The notes under the pieces are model-generated. The model was not told where the DNA came from and did no database searches. It saw nothing but the letters and a program-made list of their open reading frames with translations. From NCBI RefSeq assembly GCF_014117325.1, contig NZ_CP059732.1, positions 310,001 through 374,000 of the forward strand: a stretch of DNA of 64,000 nucleotides, written 5' to 3'. The translations under genes and the position numbers were made by a program. Numbering within the stretch: the stretch's first letter is position 1; each line of letters opens with the position of its first letter. Origin of the DNA: Spirosoma foliorum. GTDB taxonomy: Bacteria > Bacteroidota > Bacteroidia > Cytophagales > Spirosomataceae. Shown here piece after piece: positions 34,910-44,900 of the stretch.

Positions 34910-35566
34910 TCACAACCCACCCAAACGATAATTCACGGTAACGATACCTTGTAGGCCCGGCCAGAATTTATCCCAGCTCGTTAAGCCAATACCCGGTTGA
35001 TAGGTTCTAAAATTCGCAAACAGCAGATAATCTGTTCGCTTTTGAAGGCCGATGAATTTCTGAATGCCCAGGTCAATATTCCAGTGGTTGGAGAGCCGGA
35101 TATTCATGGCAGCCGTTACGCCAGCACCTATAATAAAGCCTTGGGCCGACTGAGTAGAGAAGAGGTCATGGCCCGAAGGAAATGACCGTATAGTGGCGTC
35201 TTGCTGATACTGCGAGCCAATCAAAATCAGGCCGATTGGCAACCCAATTCGAGCTTTGGATTTTACCATTCGAATCGCATCGATTCGTGAGCCTACTTTT
35301 ACAAAAGCACCTGATGAGTTTAAAGCACTAAAGCCACAGTCGCAGGCGTAGTCGGAAGGTGCAGCAGCGGCATGATTTTGATAGGTATAGCCTGCATTGA
35401 GCGTTAAGGCCCACGTATCCAGGTTAGGGCTCCAGGCAGTTGCTAGTTCAGCAGAACGTCCTGGCAGGGCTGCCAGGTTGGTGCCAATTTGCCCCTGCCA
35501 TCGTTGAGCGAAAGCGCTTAAACAGCAAGCAGTAAGTAACGTAAGCGAGAGTAAAAATCGGTTCAT
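34910..35566 (-). CDS. Hypothetical outer-membrane beta-barrel protein
   Basis: I do not recognise a specific family. The 218-residue product has a signal peptide (RFLLSLTLLTACCLSAFAQ) and a mature chain of alternating strands (WALTLNAGYTYQ, SGAFVKVGSRIDAIRM, GFIIGAGVTAAMNIRLSNHW, GIVTVNYRLGG), the look of a small eight-stranded barrel such as those of the porin-like OprD/OmpW size class. Two cysteines close together (YACDCGF) could form a disulfide. A 237-bp gap upstream contains a repeat with short paired segments. Confidence 0.65.
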   Translation of the reverse strand: MNRFLLSLTLLTACCLSAFAQRWQGQIGTNLAALPGRSAELATAWSPNLDTWALTLNAGYTYQNHAAAAPSDYACDCGFSALNSSGAFVKVGSRIDAIRMVKSKARIGLPIGLILIGSQYQQDATIRSFPSGHDLFSTQSAQGFIIGAGVTAAMNIRLSNHWNIDLGIQKFIGLQKRTDYLLFANFRTYQPGIGLTSWDKFWPGLQGIVTVNYRLGGL

Positions 35567-35618
35567 TGGCGTGGATGTGGTTTAGGAATGGAATAGTTCT
35601 GATGAGACGATTTTGCAG

Positions 35619-35954
35619 TTAACCGCCAGCCTTTTTTGCTTTATACCCCTTGCCCGTTAGCCAGGCCAGTACTTTATCGCGGTGGTCACCCTGAATCAGA
35701 ATTTCATCGTCTTTGCTAGACCCGCCTGCGCCACAGGCCGCTTTAAGCTGCTTTCCCAAATCAGCCAAGTCGGCTTCTGTACCAATGAACCCACGCACGG
35801 CGGTTACTACCTTGTTGCCACCCAACTTAACCACCCAGATTTTAAGCGATTGTTGGGCAGGCGGTAAGGTTTCGGCTTCAGATTGCTCGTCGGATTGATA
35901 GTGGAAATCGGGGTTGGTGGAGTAGACAACACCGGTGCGATTTTTCTTGCTCAT
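35619..35954 (-). CDS. SUI1/eIF1-family translation factor (YciH-like)
   Basis: A 111-residue bacterial homologue of eukaryotic eIF1. The N-terminal 40 residues are polar and disordered; the SUI1 fold occupies about 40-108, with the basic block KLGGNKVVTAVRGF, the LADLGKQLKAACGAGGSSKDDEILIQG core and the terminal VLAWLTGKGYKAKK. E. coli YciH affects start-site fidelity in vitro, so a role at initiation is inferred. It is monocistronic with an exact -7 motif 20 bases before the start. Confidence 0.93.
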   Translation of the reverse strand: MSKKNRTGVVYSTNPDFHYQSDEQSEAETLPPAQQSLKIWVVKLGGNKVVTAVRGFIGTEADLADLGKQLKAACGAGGSSKDDEILIQGDHRDKVLAWLTGKGYKAKKAGG

Positions 35955-35973
35955 GGAAAACTCTATTTATGAG

Positions 35974-35981
35974 CAAAGCTA
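35974..35981 (-). promoter_or_regulatory. Bacteroidota -7 motif for the SUI1 gene
   Basis: Minus-strand TAGCTTTG fits TAnnTTTG exactly, 20 bases before the ATG. Confidence 0.5.
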
Positions 35982-36040
35982 AGTATAGTACGCAGATGAC
36001 TGGTCTGCCAGTGCGGCAGATTTTTATGATTTATCTGAAT

Positions 36041-36132
36041 TTTTTGTCATTCCGACGCAGGAGGAATCTTCAATTATCTTCATCTGAGAGTAAGGAGACC
36101 TTAAGATTCCTCCTGCGTCGGAATGATAAAAA
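36041..36132. terminator. 30-bp inverted repeat
   Basis: Arms 36041-36070 and 36103-36132 pair with one mismatch. It resembles the 34-bp palindrome at 14205-14281 in its outer half (GTCAT..CGACG). It ends 57 bases before the LytTR gene stop codon. Confidence 0.8.
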
Positions 36133-36189
36133 CTAATTAAACTGAATTTTAGAGGGTTTATTATCAATGTAAACCTGCGTTCCATCTTT

Positions 36190-36973
36190 TTAAAGTTCCA
36201 TCAGTTGACGAACGGCATCACCGTAAGTACTGCCACTGGTTACTTTGGTCCCTTTTTTATCATTCATGGCGAGCATAAACTTACCATCAAAATGACGATG
36301 GATTTCCGCAACTTTATGCCGATTAACCATCACCGACCGACTGACGCGTATGAAGGTATCGGGTAATTTTTCGTTCAAGGTTGTTAAGGTGTAGGTCGTT
36401 AGAAACTTTTGCCCATCCATGGTGGACAGGAAAACATATTTATCCTCAGCTTCAAAATAGGCGATGTCGGAGAGGGGAATCAGCTTGATTTTATCGCCCG
36501 TTTTCACCGAGATCGAATAGATTTCTTTCTTCGGTTGCATTTGCGCCAGAAGCCGCATAACGCTCTCCGTCATTGGGTTTTGCGTTGTTTGGATAGCATC
36601 GCTTCGCTCCACTAATGATCTGATCTTCTGGATGGTACGATTCAGACGTTCAGCTTCAATTGGCTTTAGGAGATAGTCAATCGAGTTCTCTTCAAAGGCC
36701 CGAATGGCATATTGGTTGAAGGCCGTTGCAAAGACAACCATCGGCATAAACGTCAGTCGGGAGAGCATTTCGAAGCCGTTGAGCAAGGGCATTTCGATGT
36801 CCAAAAAAAATTAGATCGGGTCGTTCGGCTTCGATGAGTGTAAGTCCTTCGGCTCCGTTGGAGGCTTCACCAACAATTTCTACCATGTCCCGGTGTTTGT
36901 CTAACAGGCGTTTTAATCGGCTAATTGCCAGCGATTCGTCGTCGACCAATATCGTTCTTAAGGGGAGTGCCAT
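36190..36973 (-). pseudogene. LytTR response regulator broken by one extra base
   Basis: Two-component regulator with receiver and LytTR DNA-binding domains. The first frame (start 36973) encodes the receiver's N-terminal half with its acidic pair D11/D12; the second frame (down to 36190) encodes the rest of the receiver, linker and LytTR domain (YFEAEDKYVFLST, FIRVSRSVMVNRHKV). The break is in a run of eight T on the coding strand (8 A at about 36803-36810 on the plus strand); seven T restore PDLIFLDIEMPLLNG, with the phospho-acceptor at residue 58. Restored length is 260 residues, normal for the family. It lies directly downstream of a LytS-type kinase on the same strand, its obvious partner. 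Confidence 0.9.
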
Positions 36974-36997
36974 AATCAGTTGAGAGGTGATTGTACG

Positions 36998-38476
36998 TTA
37001 CGCTTCAGGGGTTAAATAGGTCTGACTACTTCGAATTTTCGTCATCAGAATAGAGAGCAGAACCTGCTTTAACGGCCAGTTCTGAAGCTCAACCCGAGCG
37101 TCGTTGCCATAGAGTAATTTAAGTTTGTCCTGAATGCTGCGCAGGCCATAACCACCATCCATATCGTCGGGAAAAGCAGGGCCATTGTCGTGGACGCAGA
37201 GGTTTAACTCGCCATTTTTCTCGTAAATCCGGACATCAATTCGCCCCGCGTCAGCAAGTTTGGCGATACCGTGTTTAATGGCATTTTCAACGATGGGTTG
37301 CAGTAGAAACTGCGGTAATTTTAGATCATTCAAGGCTGGATCGGAGACTTCTACGCTAAAAGAAAGCCGGTTCCCAAAACGCACCTGTTCAACCTGAAGG
37401 TAGGTGCGTACCATTTCCAGTTCGTCGGCCAGTGTAGAAAAGAGTTCGCCATCCCGCCCCGTCGAGTACCGAAAGAGTTTCGATAGAAGTAGCGTCATTT
37501 CCTCAGCTTTATCAGGATCGTCATGCACCAGGCTGGCAATGCTGTTGAGGGCATTATACAGAAAATGAGGATTGATTTTTGCCTGCAACGCATCTAATTC
37601 GGCCCGTGTTTTGAGCTTTTCCATGTTGAGCAACTGAAATTCCTGCTCTGATAGTTTTCGGGTAAGTTGCCGCCCCTGTTGCAGTACATACAGGAAAATG
37701 TTGGTAATCAGCAAATCGCCCAGCATATAAATGTACCAGGGAGCTGTCTCTCCGATTATCCCTGGCCGCTTGGCTAATTCGTCGATATAAGGCTTGAGTA
37801 ATACAAGATACAAGCTTGTATTGATAGCGAAAATGCTGACCAGAACAACAAAACTAATAACCAGATGGCGTTGCCAGATGGCGGGAAATTGATGAGTAAG
37901 CCATCCTGATAACGCCCATGTTAAGAGAAATACAAGGGCACCATTGGTTATATTCTGAATGATCAGGAACCGATATAAACCCGCCAAGATGGGGTCTTTA
38001 GCGGTGATAATCAGGTTTGTAAAATAAATAATCGCACTGCTGCCATATACCAGCACGGCTCCTAAAAAAATGCCAATGAGCGTCCCCCAGCCTGATTTTT
38101 GCAGAACAGTAGTCAGCGTAATGGGCTCCGGGCGGGATTCGGTTGCGGGATTACGGTATTTGCTGCGTCCGGCAAAATTAAATGTGGCTCCTTCCACGTT
38201 GGCGCCGTTCAGATCGACGTCTTCCAGAGAGCAGAAATTCAGGTTGGCTTCGTATAAGTCAGCATCGGCGAAAGAAGCCCCCGTAAGATTTGAGAAACTC
38301 AGATCGGCTCCCCGGAGAATAGCTCCCCGAAAATTAGCTTTATCGAGGTTTGAAAATCGAAAGTCTGCTTTTGTCAGGTCAAGACCACTAAAATCGAAAT
38401 TAGCCAGGTCTGAGCCCATCATATTGAGCCGTCGGCCATTTTTACCAATCGTGCCGATGAGTTGTTCGCGGGTCAT
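36998..38476 (-). CDS. LytS-type histidine kinase with N-terminal pentapeptide repeats
   Basis: Membrane sensor kinase of 492 residues with an unusual N-terminus. Residues about 15-110 are pentapeptide repeats (A(D/N)Lxx units such as FSGLDLTKADFRFSNLDKAN), predicted to form a cytoplasmic right-handed beta-helix. Four membrane helices follow (about 130-150, 170-190, 200-225, 245-265), then the His_kinase domain with the phospho-accepting histidine in NPHFLYNALNSIASL and a GHKL ATPase domain (QPIVENAIKHGI, and GGYGLRSIQDKL). The paired LytTR regulator lies 24 bases downstream. The repeat helix may sense a ligand or scaffold a partner; no precedent is needed to see that it is fused in one frame. 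Confidence 0.9.
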   Translation of the reverse strand: MTREQLIGTIGKNGRRLNMMGSDLANFDFSGLDLTKADFRFSNLDKANFRGAILRGADLSFSNLTGASFADADLYEANLNFCSLEDVDLNGANVEGATFNFAGRSKYRNPATESRPEPITLTTVLQKSGWGTLIGIFLGAVLVYGSSAIIYFTNLIITAKDPILAGLYRFLIIQNITNGALVFLLTWALSGWLTHQFPAIWQRHLVISFVVLVSIFAINTSLYLVLLKPYIDELAKRPGIIGETAPWYIYMLGDLLITNIFLYVLQQGRQLTRKLSEQEFQLLNMEKLKTRAELDALQAKINPHFLYNALNSIASLVHDDPDKAEEMTLLLSKLFRYSTGRDGELFSTLADELEMVRTYLQVEQVRFGNRLSFSVEVSDPALNDLKLPQFLLQPIVENAIKHGIAKLADAGRIDVRIYEKNGELNLCVHDNGPAFPDDMDGGYGLRSIQDKLKLLYGNDARVELQNWPLKQVLLSILMTKIRSSQTYLTPEA

Positions 38477-38565
38477 TTTAGTCTAGATTTACTGAGTTCG
38501 GGTTACGGTTGTCGATTTGGCAACAGATCGCTGGCTGATTTAAAAGTAGTAAATTTTTCAACTGC

Positions 38566-39063
38566 TTATTTGCCTTTTAAAGCCATGAGCAGTCGTTGGA
38601 ATAAGCCCGGTTGTTGTATCCGACAATTGTGAAAGGCTCTGATTTTCCATTGGCCATCGGTTTTAACTACTACCATCGTTTGAATCGAGCGCCGATTCAG
38701 GGGTGGGTTCTTCTGAAAGCGTAATTTAATCGTACCCGTTGAATGAACAAGCGCGATCGTATCGCTCAAAAAAACAATAGATGGCTGCTTCTGGGCCGGA
38801 TGCATAGTTGAGCCTTTGAGCGCCCATGAATTGAATAAATCGTGGTGTATCTGGCGATTTGCTTCCTTGCCAATAATATGCTGACCCGCAAACGTAATGT
38901 AGTCGCAATCGTTGGTCAGGCATTCGGCGAAGATGTTGGCGTCGCCCATATCCCAGGCGGTTGCCAGTTGAGTGAAAACCTGATGAATAGCAACTTCGTC
39001 TGCCTGTCTAGCTGATTTTGCTTCTGGTTGAGGCTCTTCTAGGACTTTCATGTAGGTAACCAT
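38566..39063 (-). CDS. NTF2-fold (SgcJ/DUF4440-like) protein
   Basis: A 165-residue cytosolic member of the NTF2 superfamily. The block VFTQLATAWDMGDANIFAECLTNDCDYITFAGQHIIGK is the typical first helix, turn and strand, and the late WKIRAFHNCRIQQPG is the final strand. It resembles SgcJ/EcaC-type proteins, whose exact activities are unsettled. The ATG at 39051 is an alternative start. An exact -7 motif is 37 bases upstream of 39063. It is about 90 bases upstream of the pentapeptide kinase gene on the same strand. Confidence 0.85.
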   Translation of the reverse strand: MVTYMKVLEEPQPEAKSARQADEVAIHQVFTQLATAWDMGDANIFAECLTNDCDYITFAGQHIIGKEANRQIHHDLFNSWALKGSTMHPAQKQPSIVFLSDTIALVHSTGTIKLRFQKNPPLNRRSIQTMVVVKTDGQWKIRAFHNCRIQQPGLFQRLLMALKGK

Positions 39064-39099
39064 CTGCTTCTGAAAGAATTATTTCCCGATTGGATAAGA

Positions 39100-39107
39100 C
39101 AAAGCTA
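39100..39107 (-). promoter_or_regulatory. Bacteroidota -7 motif for the NTF2-fold gene
   Basis: Minus-strand TAGCTTTG fits TAnnTTTG exactly and is the same octamer as upstream of the SUI1 gene. Confidence 0.45.
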
Positions 39108-39293
39108 GACTGTGCCTGTGCGGATTGCCCGCATTTTCTGACGAATGTCAGCTGATAAGGTGTGAAATAGGGTAGGGGAGAGATGAAGTTATTTCGTAGT
39201 ATTGAAAAACAAATGCAAATTGTGTTTCAAAACACCTTGTCAGGCTAACATTTAGCTGTACGCATTGTTAGTGACATAATAACCTGAGCTCCA

Positions 39294-39860
39294 TTGACTA
39301 CTGCGTTGATTTCCTTTCCTCTTTCTATCGGCCAACTTCGACCCTGGCGTGAGGGCGACGAAGAGTCGTTGGTTCGGCATGCCAGCAATCGGCATATCTG
39401 GAACAACGTACGTGACTTTTTTCCCTATCCTTATACGCCAAGAGATGCACATTCATGGGTACGTTCAAACAAATCGTACCAGCAGCCCAACAACCTGGCG
39501 GTTGAAATAAATGGGCAAGCCGTAGGGAACATTGGCTTTACGGTGAAAGATGATATTTATCGGTATAATGCCGAAATCGGGTATTGGATCAGCGAAGATT
39601 ATTGGGGAAAGGGAGTGATGACGCAGGCTGTACCGATTATGACAAATTATATCTTTCAGAATTTCCAGGTTAATCGCATCTTTGCATGCGTGTTGGAAGG
39701 GAATATCGGCTCGATGCGCGTACTCGAAACCGCTGGGTATACCCATGAAGCAATTCATCGGAAAGCTGCGGTTAAAAACAATCAGTACCTGGACGAACAT
39801 ATTTTCGCCATTCTCCGCGCCGAGCATAGAGCGTTGAATCCCTCATCTAGCAACCGTTAG
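39294..39860 (+). CDS. RimJ/RimL-type GNAT acetyltransferase
   Basis: A GNAT acetyltransferase of about 188 residues, of the ribosomal-protein/N-terminal acetyltransferase group. Key blocks are LRPWREGDEESLVRHASNRH, VGNIGFTVKDDIYRYNAEIGYWISEDYWGKGVMTQAVP (with the QWGKG-like acetyl-CoA loop), NRIFACVLEGNIGSMRVLETAGY, and the ending HIFAILRAEH. The start is uncertain: TTG at 39294 or 39306 (no ATG). It may be detoxifying rather than modify a ribosomal protein. The start region overlaps no other gene. Confidence 0.85.
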   Translation: MTTALISFPLSIGQLRPWREGDEESLVRHASNRHIWNNVRDFFPYPYTPRDAHSWVRSNKSYQQPNNLAVEINGQAVGNIGFTVKDDIYRYNAEIGYWISEDYWGKGVMTQAVPIMTNYIFQNFQVNRIFACVLEGNIGSMRVLETAGYTHEAIHRKAAVKNNQYLDEHIFAILRAEHRALNPSSSNR

Positions 39861-39981
39861 CTAGCCATTGGTAACCTGCTTTCTGGGGTTTAATAAGGTA
39901 CTGACGAATAACTTACTTAACTATAACCATTTTTTGTGGTTAACTCTTTAAACCATTACCGCTTCGGCGGACCCACTATTC

Positions 39982-40698
39982 ATGTCTAAAATAGTGATTG
40001 CCATTGACGGATATTCCAGCTGCGGGAAGAGCACAACTGCTAAAGCGGTAGCCGCCCGGATGGGCTATGGTTATATTGATACGGGCGCTATGTATCGCGC
40101 TGTCAGTCTGTTCTTTATACGGGAACATGTTGCGCTTTCCAATGAAAGAGAAGTAGCCGACGCCCTGGAGAAAATCCATATTACGTTTAATCACAACGCT
40201 CGCACCGGTAAGAATGAGACCTGTCTGAACGGCCTGAACGTAGAAGAGGAAATTCGTAAAATGTACATATCCAACATTGTAAGCGAAGTGAGCGCCATCC
40301 CGGAAGTGCGTTGGGCGATGGTTGCACAGCAGCAGAAAATGGGACGTCGGCGGGGTGTTGTTATGGACGGACGGGACATTGGTACAAAAGTGTTTCCCGA
40401 TGCTGAAGTGAAGGTATTCATGACTGCCGACACTTATACCCGAGCCAGACGTCGGCAACAGGAACTACTGGCTAAGGGCGAACTGGTTAATCTTCAGGAT
40501 ATTATCGACAATTTAGAAAAGCGTGACCATATCGATACAACGCGTTCCGAAAGTCCTCTTCGGCAAGCCTCTGACGCCAAGCTCCTGGATACGTCGCACA
40601 TGACTATTGAAGAGCAGGTTGATTGGGTAATCGAACAGGCCGATCAATGTCTGGCTCAACTTCATCGAAAGCGAAGCAGGAAGTCACTAGTGGAGTAA
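39982..40698 (+). CDS. cmk: Cytidylate kinase
   Basis: Phosphorylates CMP and dCMP to the diphosphates using ATP, a core step in pyrimidine nucleotide supply. The 238-residue protein has the P-loop GYSSCGKST (10-18), the DTGAMYRAV block, the CMP-binding region, and the RRGVVMDGRDIGT motif followed by the lid TYTRARRRQQELL and the RDHIDTTRSESPL segment. Length is normal. Start is the ATG at 39982. It is followed at 59 bases by an FAD oxidoreductase gene on the same strand. Confidence 0.97.
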   Translation: MSKIVIAIDGYSSCGKSTTAKAVAARMGYGYIDTGAMYRAVSLFFIREHVALSNEREVADALEKIHITFNHNARTGKNETCLNGLNVEEEIRKMYISNIVSEVSAIPEVRWAMVAQQQKMGRRRGVVMDGRDIGTKVFPDAEVKVFMTADTYTRARRRQQELLAKGELVNLQDIIDNLEKRDHIDTTRSESPLRQASDAKLLDTSHMTIEEQVDWVIEQADQCLAQLHRKRSRKSLVE

Positions 40699-40757
40699 GC
40701 CAAGTGGTTAACACACTTCGCTAGGTATACATACTCCACACACTACACCCATAACGA

Positions 40758-41825
40758 ATGACTGCCGATTTTTTACTAGTAGGGCAGGGAGTGGCAGGGT
40801 CGGCACTCGCCTGGACACTCGATCAACGAGGTTGTTCAGTTATCCTGGCCGATGACCCTTCGCTTCCTTCGGCATCGGCAGTAGCCGCCGGGGTCGTCAA
40901 TCCACTGACGGGCCGTAAACTCGTTCATACCTGGAAAGCAGACGAGCTGTTCCCGTTCCTACATCATTTTTATAGCGGCATCGAACAAAAACTCGGTGTT
41001 CGCTTCTTTCATCCTAAAAATATTTACCGTCCATTCCGGTCATTGGCCGAGCAAACGGCTTATTTGGAGCTGACAAACGACCCTGGTGTACAGGCGTATG
41101 TTTCTAAAGATGTTGACAACCAGCAATATAGTCAGTTTATTAATAATCCATTTGGCGGATTGGAAGTAACCCAGGCAGGCTGGCTGGATTTAACTGAGTT
41201 CGTCAGAATTATCAAGGGCTATTTTATTAAAAAAAATCAATATTATGAGGGTCGTGTTAGTCTGGACGATCTGAAGATCAATGATAATAAAGCAGAGCTG
41301 AAAGGAGTTACTGTCGGAAAAGTTATATTTTGTGATGGGGTTCAAGCCCGCGAGAATCCGTTATTTGACTGGCTTCCGTACAATCCCGTGAAAGGACAGA
41401 TTCTGACAGCTCTTGCCGAAGGGTACTCTATTAAAAATATAGTTAATCAGGGGATTTTTATTTTGCCTGTTCGGGATGGGTTGCTAAAAATTGGTGCTAC
41501 CTATAGCTGGCACGATTTAGATTGGCAAACAACGGAGGACGGTCGCGAGTTTCTAGAATCGAAGGTTCGTGAACTGCTAAAAATACCATATCAGGTTGTT
41601 GCGCAGCAAGCCGGTATTCGCCCATCAACCAAAGATCGTCGACCGTTTATTGGCTTACATCCAACTCAACCCGTTGTGGGTATTTTTGGGGGTATGGGTA
41701 CAAAAGGTGTATCACTGGCTCCTTATCTGGCTGAACAGTTTGCGCGTTACTTATTAGATGGCGAAGATTTGGAACCGGAAGCGAATATTAGCCGCTATGT
41801 TTCGTTATTATCGAGAAGTGAATAA
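40758..41825 (+). CDS. FAD-dependent oxidoreductase (DAO family)
   Basis: A 355-residue flavoprotein of the D-amino-acid oxidase/glycine oxidase superfamily. The N-terminal dinucleotide motif is LLVGQGVAGSALAWTLDQRG, followed by the SAVAAGVVNPLTGRKL loop and, near the C-terminus, the IRPSTKDRRPFIGLHP and GIFGGMGTKGVSLAP blocks that contact FAD. It has no signal peptide. Its substrate is unknown; related Bacteroidota proteins are annotated only as FAD-dependent. It may be co-transcribed with cmk upstream. Confidence 0.88.
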   Translation: MTADFLLVGQGVAGSALAWTLDQRGCSVILADDPSLPSASAVAAGVVNPLTGRKLVHTWKADELFPFLHHFYSGIEQKLGVRFFHPKNIYRPFRSLAEQTAYLELTNDPGVQAYVSKDVDNQQYSQFINNPFGGLEVTQAGWLDLTEFVRIIKGYFIKKNQYYEGRVSLDDLKINDNKAELKGVTVGKVIFCDGVQARENPLFDWLPYNPVKGQILTALAEGYSIKNIVNQGIFILPVRDGLLKIGATYSWHDLDWQTTEDGREFLESKVRELLKIPYQVVAQQAGIRPSTKDRRPFIGLHPTQPVVGIFGGMGTKGVSLAPYLAEQFARYLLDGEDLEPEANISRYVSLLSRSE

Positions 41826-41938
41826 CTTAGTAGTTAGGAGTTAGAACGGGGAGAGAGAATGCTGGTAGAACAAGAAAAATAGGAACCAGCATGATCGTTT
41901 CTCGGTCCTAAGTCCTCGCTTCTGATTGCTAAACACGT

Positions 41939-44900
41939 ATGCGAAATCAATACATTCTGTTAGTAGGCCTGTGGCTGGGCGGGTTAAGCGTGGCTATGGC
42001 GCAAAACTATCCGTCGCTGGAACGATTTGGGAAGAACCGGATTCAATACCGGAATTTTGAGTGGAAAATCGTTCGAACCTCAAATTTTGAGATTTACTAT
42101 TATCAGGACGGTAATCAGATTGCCAACCTGACGGCGCAGTATGCTGAATCAGAGTTCGATCGCATTACCGAGTTGTTGGGCTATACACCCTATAATCGGG
42201 TCAAAATTTTCCTGTTTAATTCACCCGCCGAACTAGCTCAAAGCAACATTGGCCTCAATGCGCAGAGTGGACTAAGCAGCAAAGAGCAGAATTTGTCTAA
42301 ATCGCGTGTTGAACTCGCGTTTACAGGCGATCAGATTAGTTTTCGGCGTCAAATCATCCACGATATTTCGATGTTGTTCGTGTATGATATGCTCTACGGC
42401 GGCAGCCTGAAAGATGCACTTCAGAGTTCACTTTTGCTTACGTTGCCCGACTGGTTTATGCCCGGTATTGCCTCCTATTTGGCAGAAGGGAATAGTCTGG
42501 AGTTAGACGATTACATGCGGGATGTTTCGCTGACTCGTCCTGTTAAAAAACCATCGCTGCTTTCAGGGGCTGAAGCTGAGCGAGTTGGACATTCGATCTG
42601 GAATTACATTGTTCAGCGATACGGCCGGGATAATGTATCGAATATCCTGAACCTAACGCGCATTATCCGAAATGAGCAAAGCAGCATTTCCAGCACGCTT
42701 GGTGTACCTTATAGCCGGTTCCTGCGCGAATGGCGCGATTACTATGCGGGTATGGCTACCAGTGTATCGCAGTCGTATCAACAGGGTAGCGACGATTTCC
42801 AGCTTAAAGTAAGTTCTGCCGACGATAAGTCGTCATTGATTAGCCTTAAACTAAGCCCCGACAAGCAGTTTATTGCCTATTCGATTCTACGGGATGGGAA
42901 GTTCCATGTCGAGGTAGTTAACACATCGAACCACAAGAAGTCAACCGTTTTGTCGGGTGGCTATCGGCTTGATGGACAGGCAACGCGTACCAGCACGCCC
43001 TTGGTAGCCTGGCAGAAAGATAATAACCTGTTGATTATCACGGATGAACTTGGCGAAACGAACCTGTATCAATACAGTGGTTTTGAAAAGAAGGGAAAGC
43101 GTCAGTTCAAACGTAAGGTGAATGGACTGTCGCAGGTTGTTTGGATGGATGCATCTGAAGATGGGGGAAGTCTGATCCTTAGTGCAGAACGAAAAGGGCA
43201 GAATGACCTGTTTTTGTATAGCATTAACCGGGGTTCCTATCAGCAATTGACTAATGACCTTTACGACGATTTGTACCCTTCCTTCGTTGGGCGTACTGCT
43301 CGAGAGGTAGTATTTAGTTCGAACCGGCGGGAAGATACGCTTGGGGTAGATAAAGGATCGTATAAAACTATCCGTGACCACATGGTGCTGTTCACGCACG
43401 AGGGGAGTGCCCGTGATTTATCGGTTGTCCGATTAACGGATTCACTGTCGCGTGCGACACAACCTATTCCAGCTGGCGAAAAAACCGTTTACTTCCTCAA
43501 TGACGTGTATGGTATCCAAAACCTATACCGGCTCGAGACTGAAAGTAAAGCAGTATCTCAGGTAACGGCTTTCCCACAAAGTATTCATTTATACGATCTT
43601 AACCCGGCTAATGGGGGCTTTGTCTATAGCAGTTTGAAAAATGGGAACGAAGTTATTGGCTTCCGTTCGCAACTCAATCTGAACCAGTCTGTACAGGTTC
43701 CACCCACGCAGCGTAGCCTAAGTACGGTTCGCGCCAATGCTGCTCGGATGGGCCAGGCGAAAGTTGATACAACCAAGCCAATTGAGCGTGCAGTAGCCGA
43801 CACAAGCAAGGCTGGGCGGAATATAGCTGTGGTTGATCCAACTAAAAAAACGGCACTGGAACCCGGAGAAGTCGATACCGATAATTATCAGTTTGACCCC
43901 GACGTGTTGAAATCGACGGAATATCGTCAGCGCCGTACAGTGGCGGGTAACACGATGCCAAGTCTGGCAACAACACTGCCCCGAAATCGCCGTCGGGAGA
44001 ACATCACGATTCGTGGCCCATTTGATTATAAAGGCACTTTTGGCGTTAATGAAGCTCCTTCGAACTGGCGTATTGATCCAATTAAAGGATTTGGTTATGC
44101 GCAAGATGTAACGTTAACGGACTTACTGGAAAACCATGTATTGCGTGCGGGAGGGTTTGTTAGTCTGACCAATACACTGCGTAACAGCGACTTATTTGCC
44201 GAATATACTAACCTGACCCACCGCATTGATTACGGTGCTCGAGTTGACCGACAAACGCTGTTTGTCGATGGTGCTGGGTTACTCCAGAAGTATCGGTATA
44301 ATCGGGTTTCGGTATCTGCTTCGTATCCTATTTCGGTCAATAGCCGTTTCACGTTATCGCCTTTCTACGCCATGACGCGCCTGATCGATCTGTCATTCCT
44401 GGACGCGCCAGATTTAGTGTCTGATTATGCCGGACTACGGGGCGAATTTGTATTCGACAATACGCAGGTGAACGGGATGAATATGCTGACGGGCACAAAA
44501 GCCAAACTTCGGTATGAAGAATATGCCGGTTTGCGATCGTCTGCCGATGGTTTCCGGCGTCTGTCACTCGATTTGAGACACTATCAGAAAATCCATCGTG
44601 ATCTGGTTCTGGCCTTACGGTTTTCGTTTAATCAGTCAGGTGGAGCCGCTCCCAAAAAGAGCACGTTAGGCGGTATGGAAAACTGGATTGGCTCCAATAC
44701 CAAAGAGCAGGTTGCGTCGAATCCGTTACTGGTTCCTAATACACTGACAAGCGACGTTAATGTTCCCTATGATTATCGGGATGTGTTCTTCCTGGATTTT
44801 GCTGCTCCCTTGCGCGGATTTCGGCAGGGTAAGTTAACCGGAAACAGTTCTATGCTGTTCAATGCCGAACTTCGTATACCGCTGGTTCGCTATCTGTACA

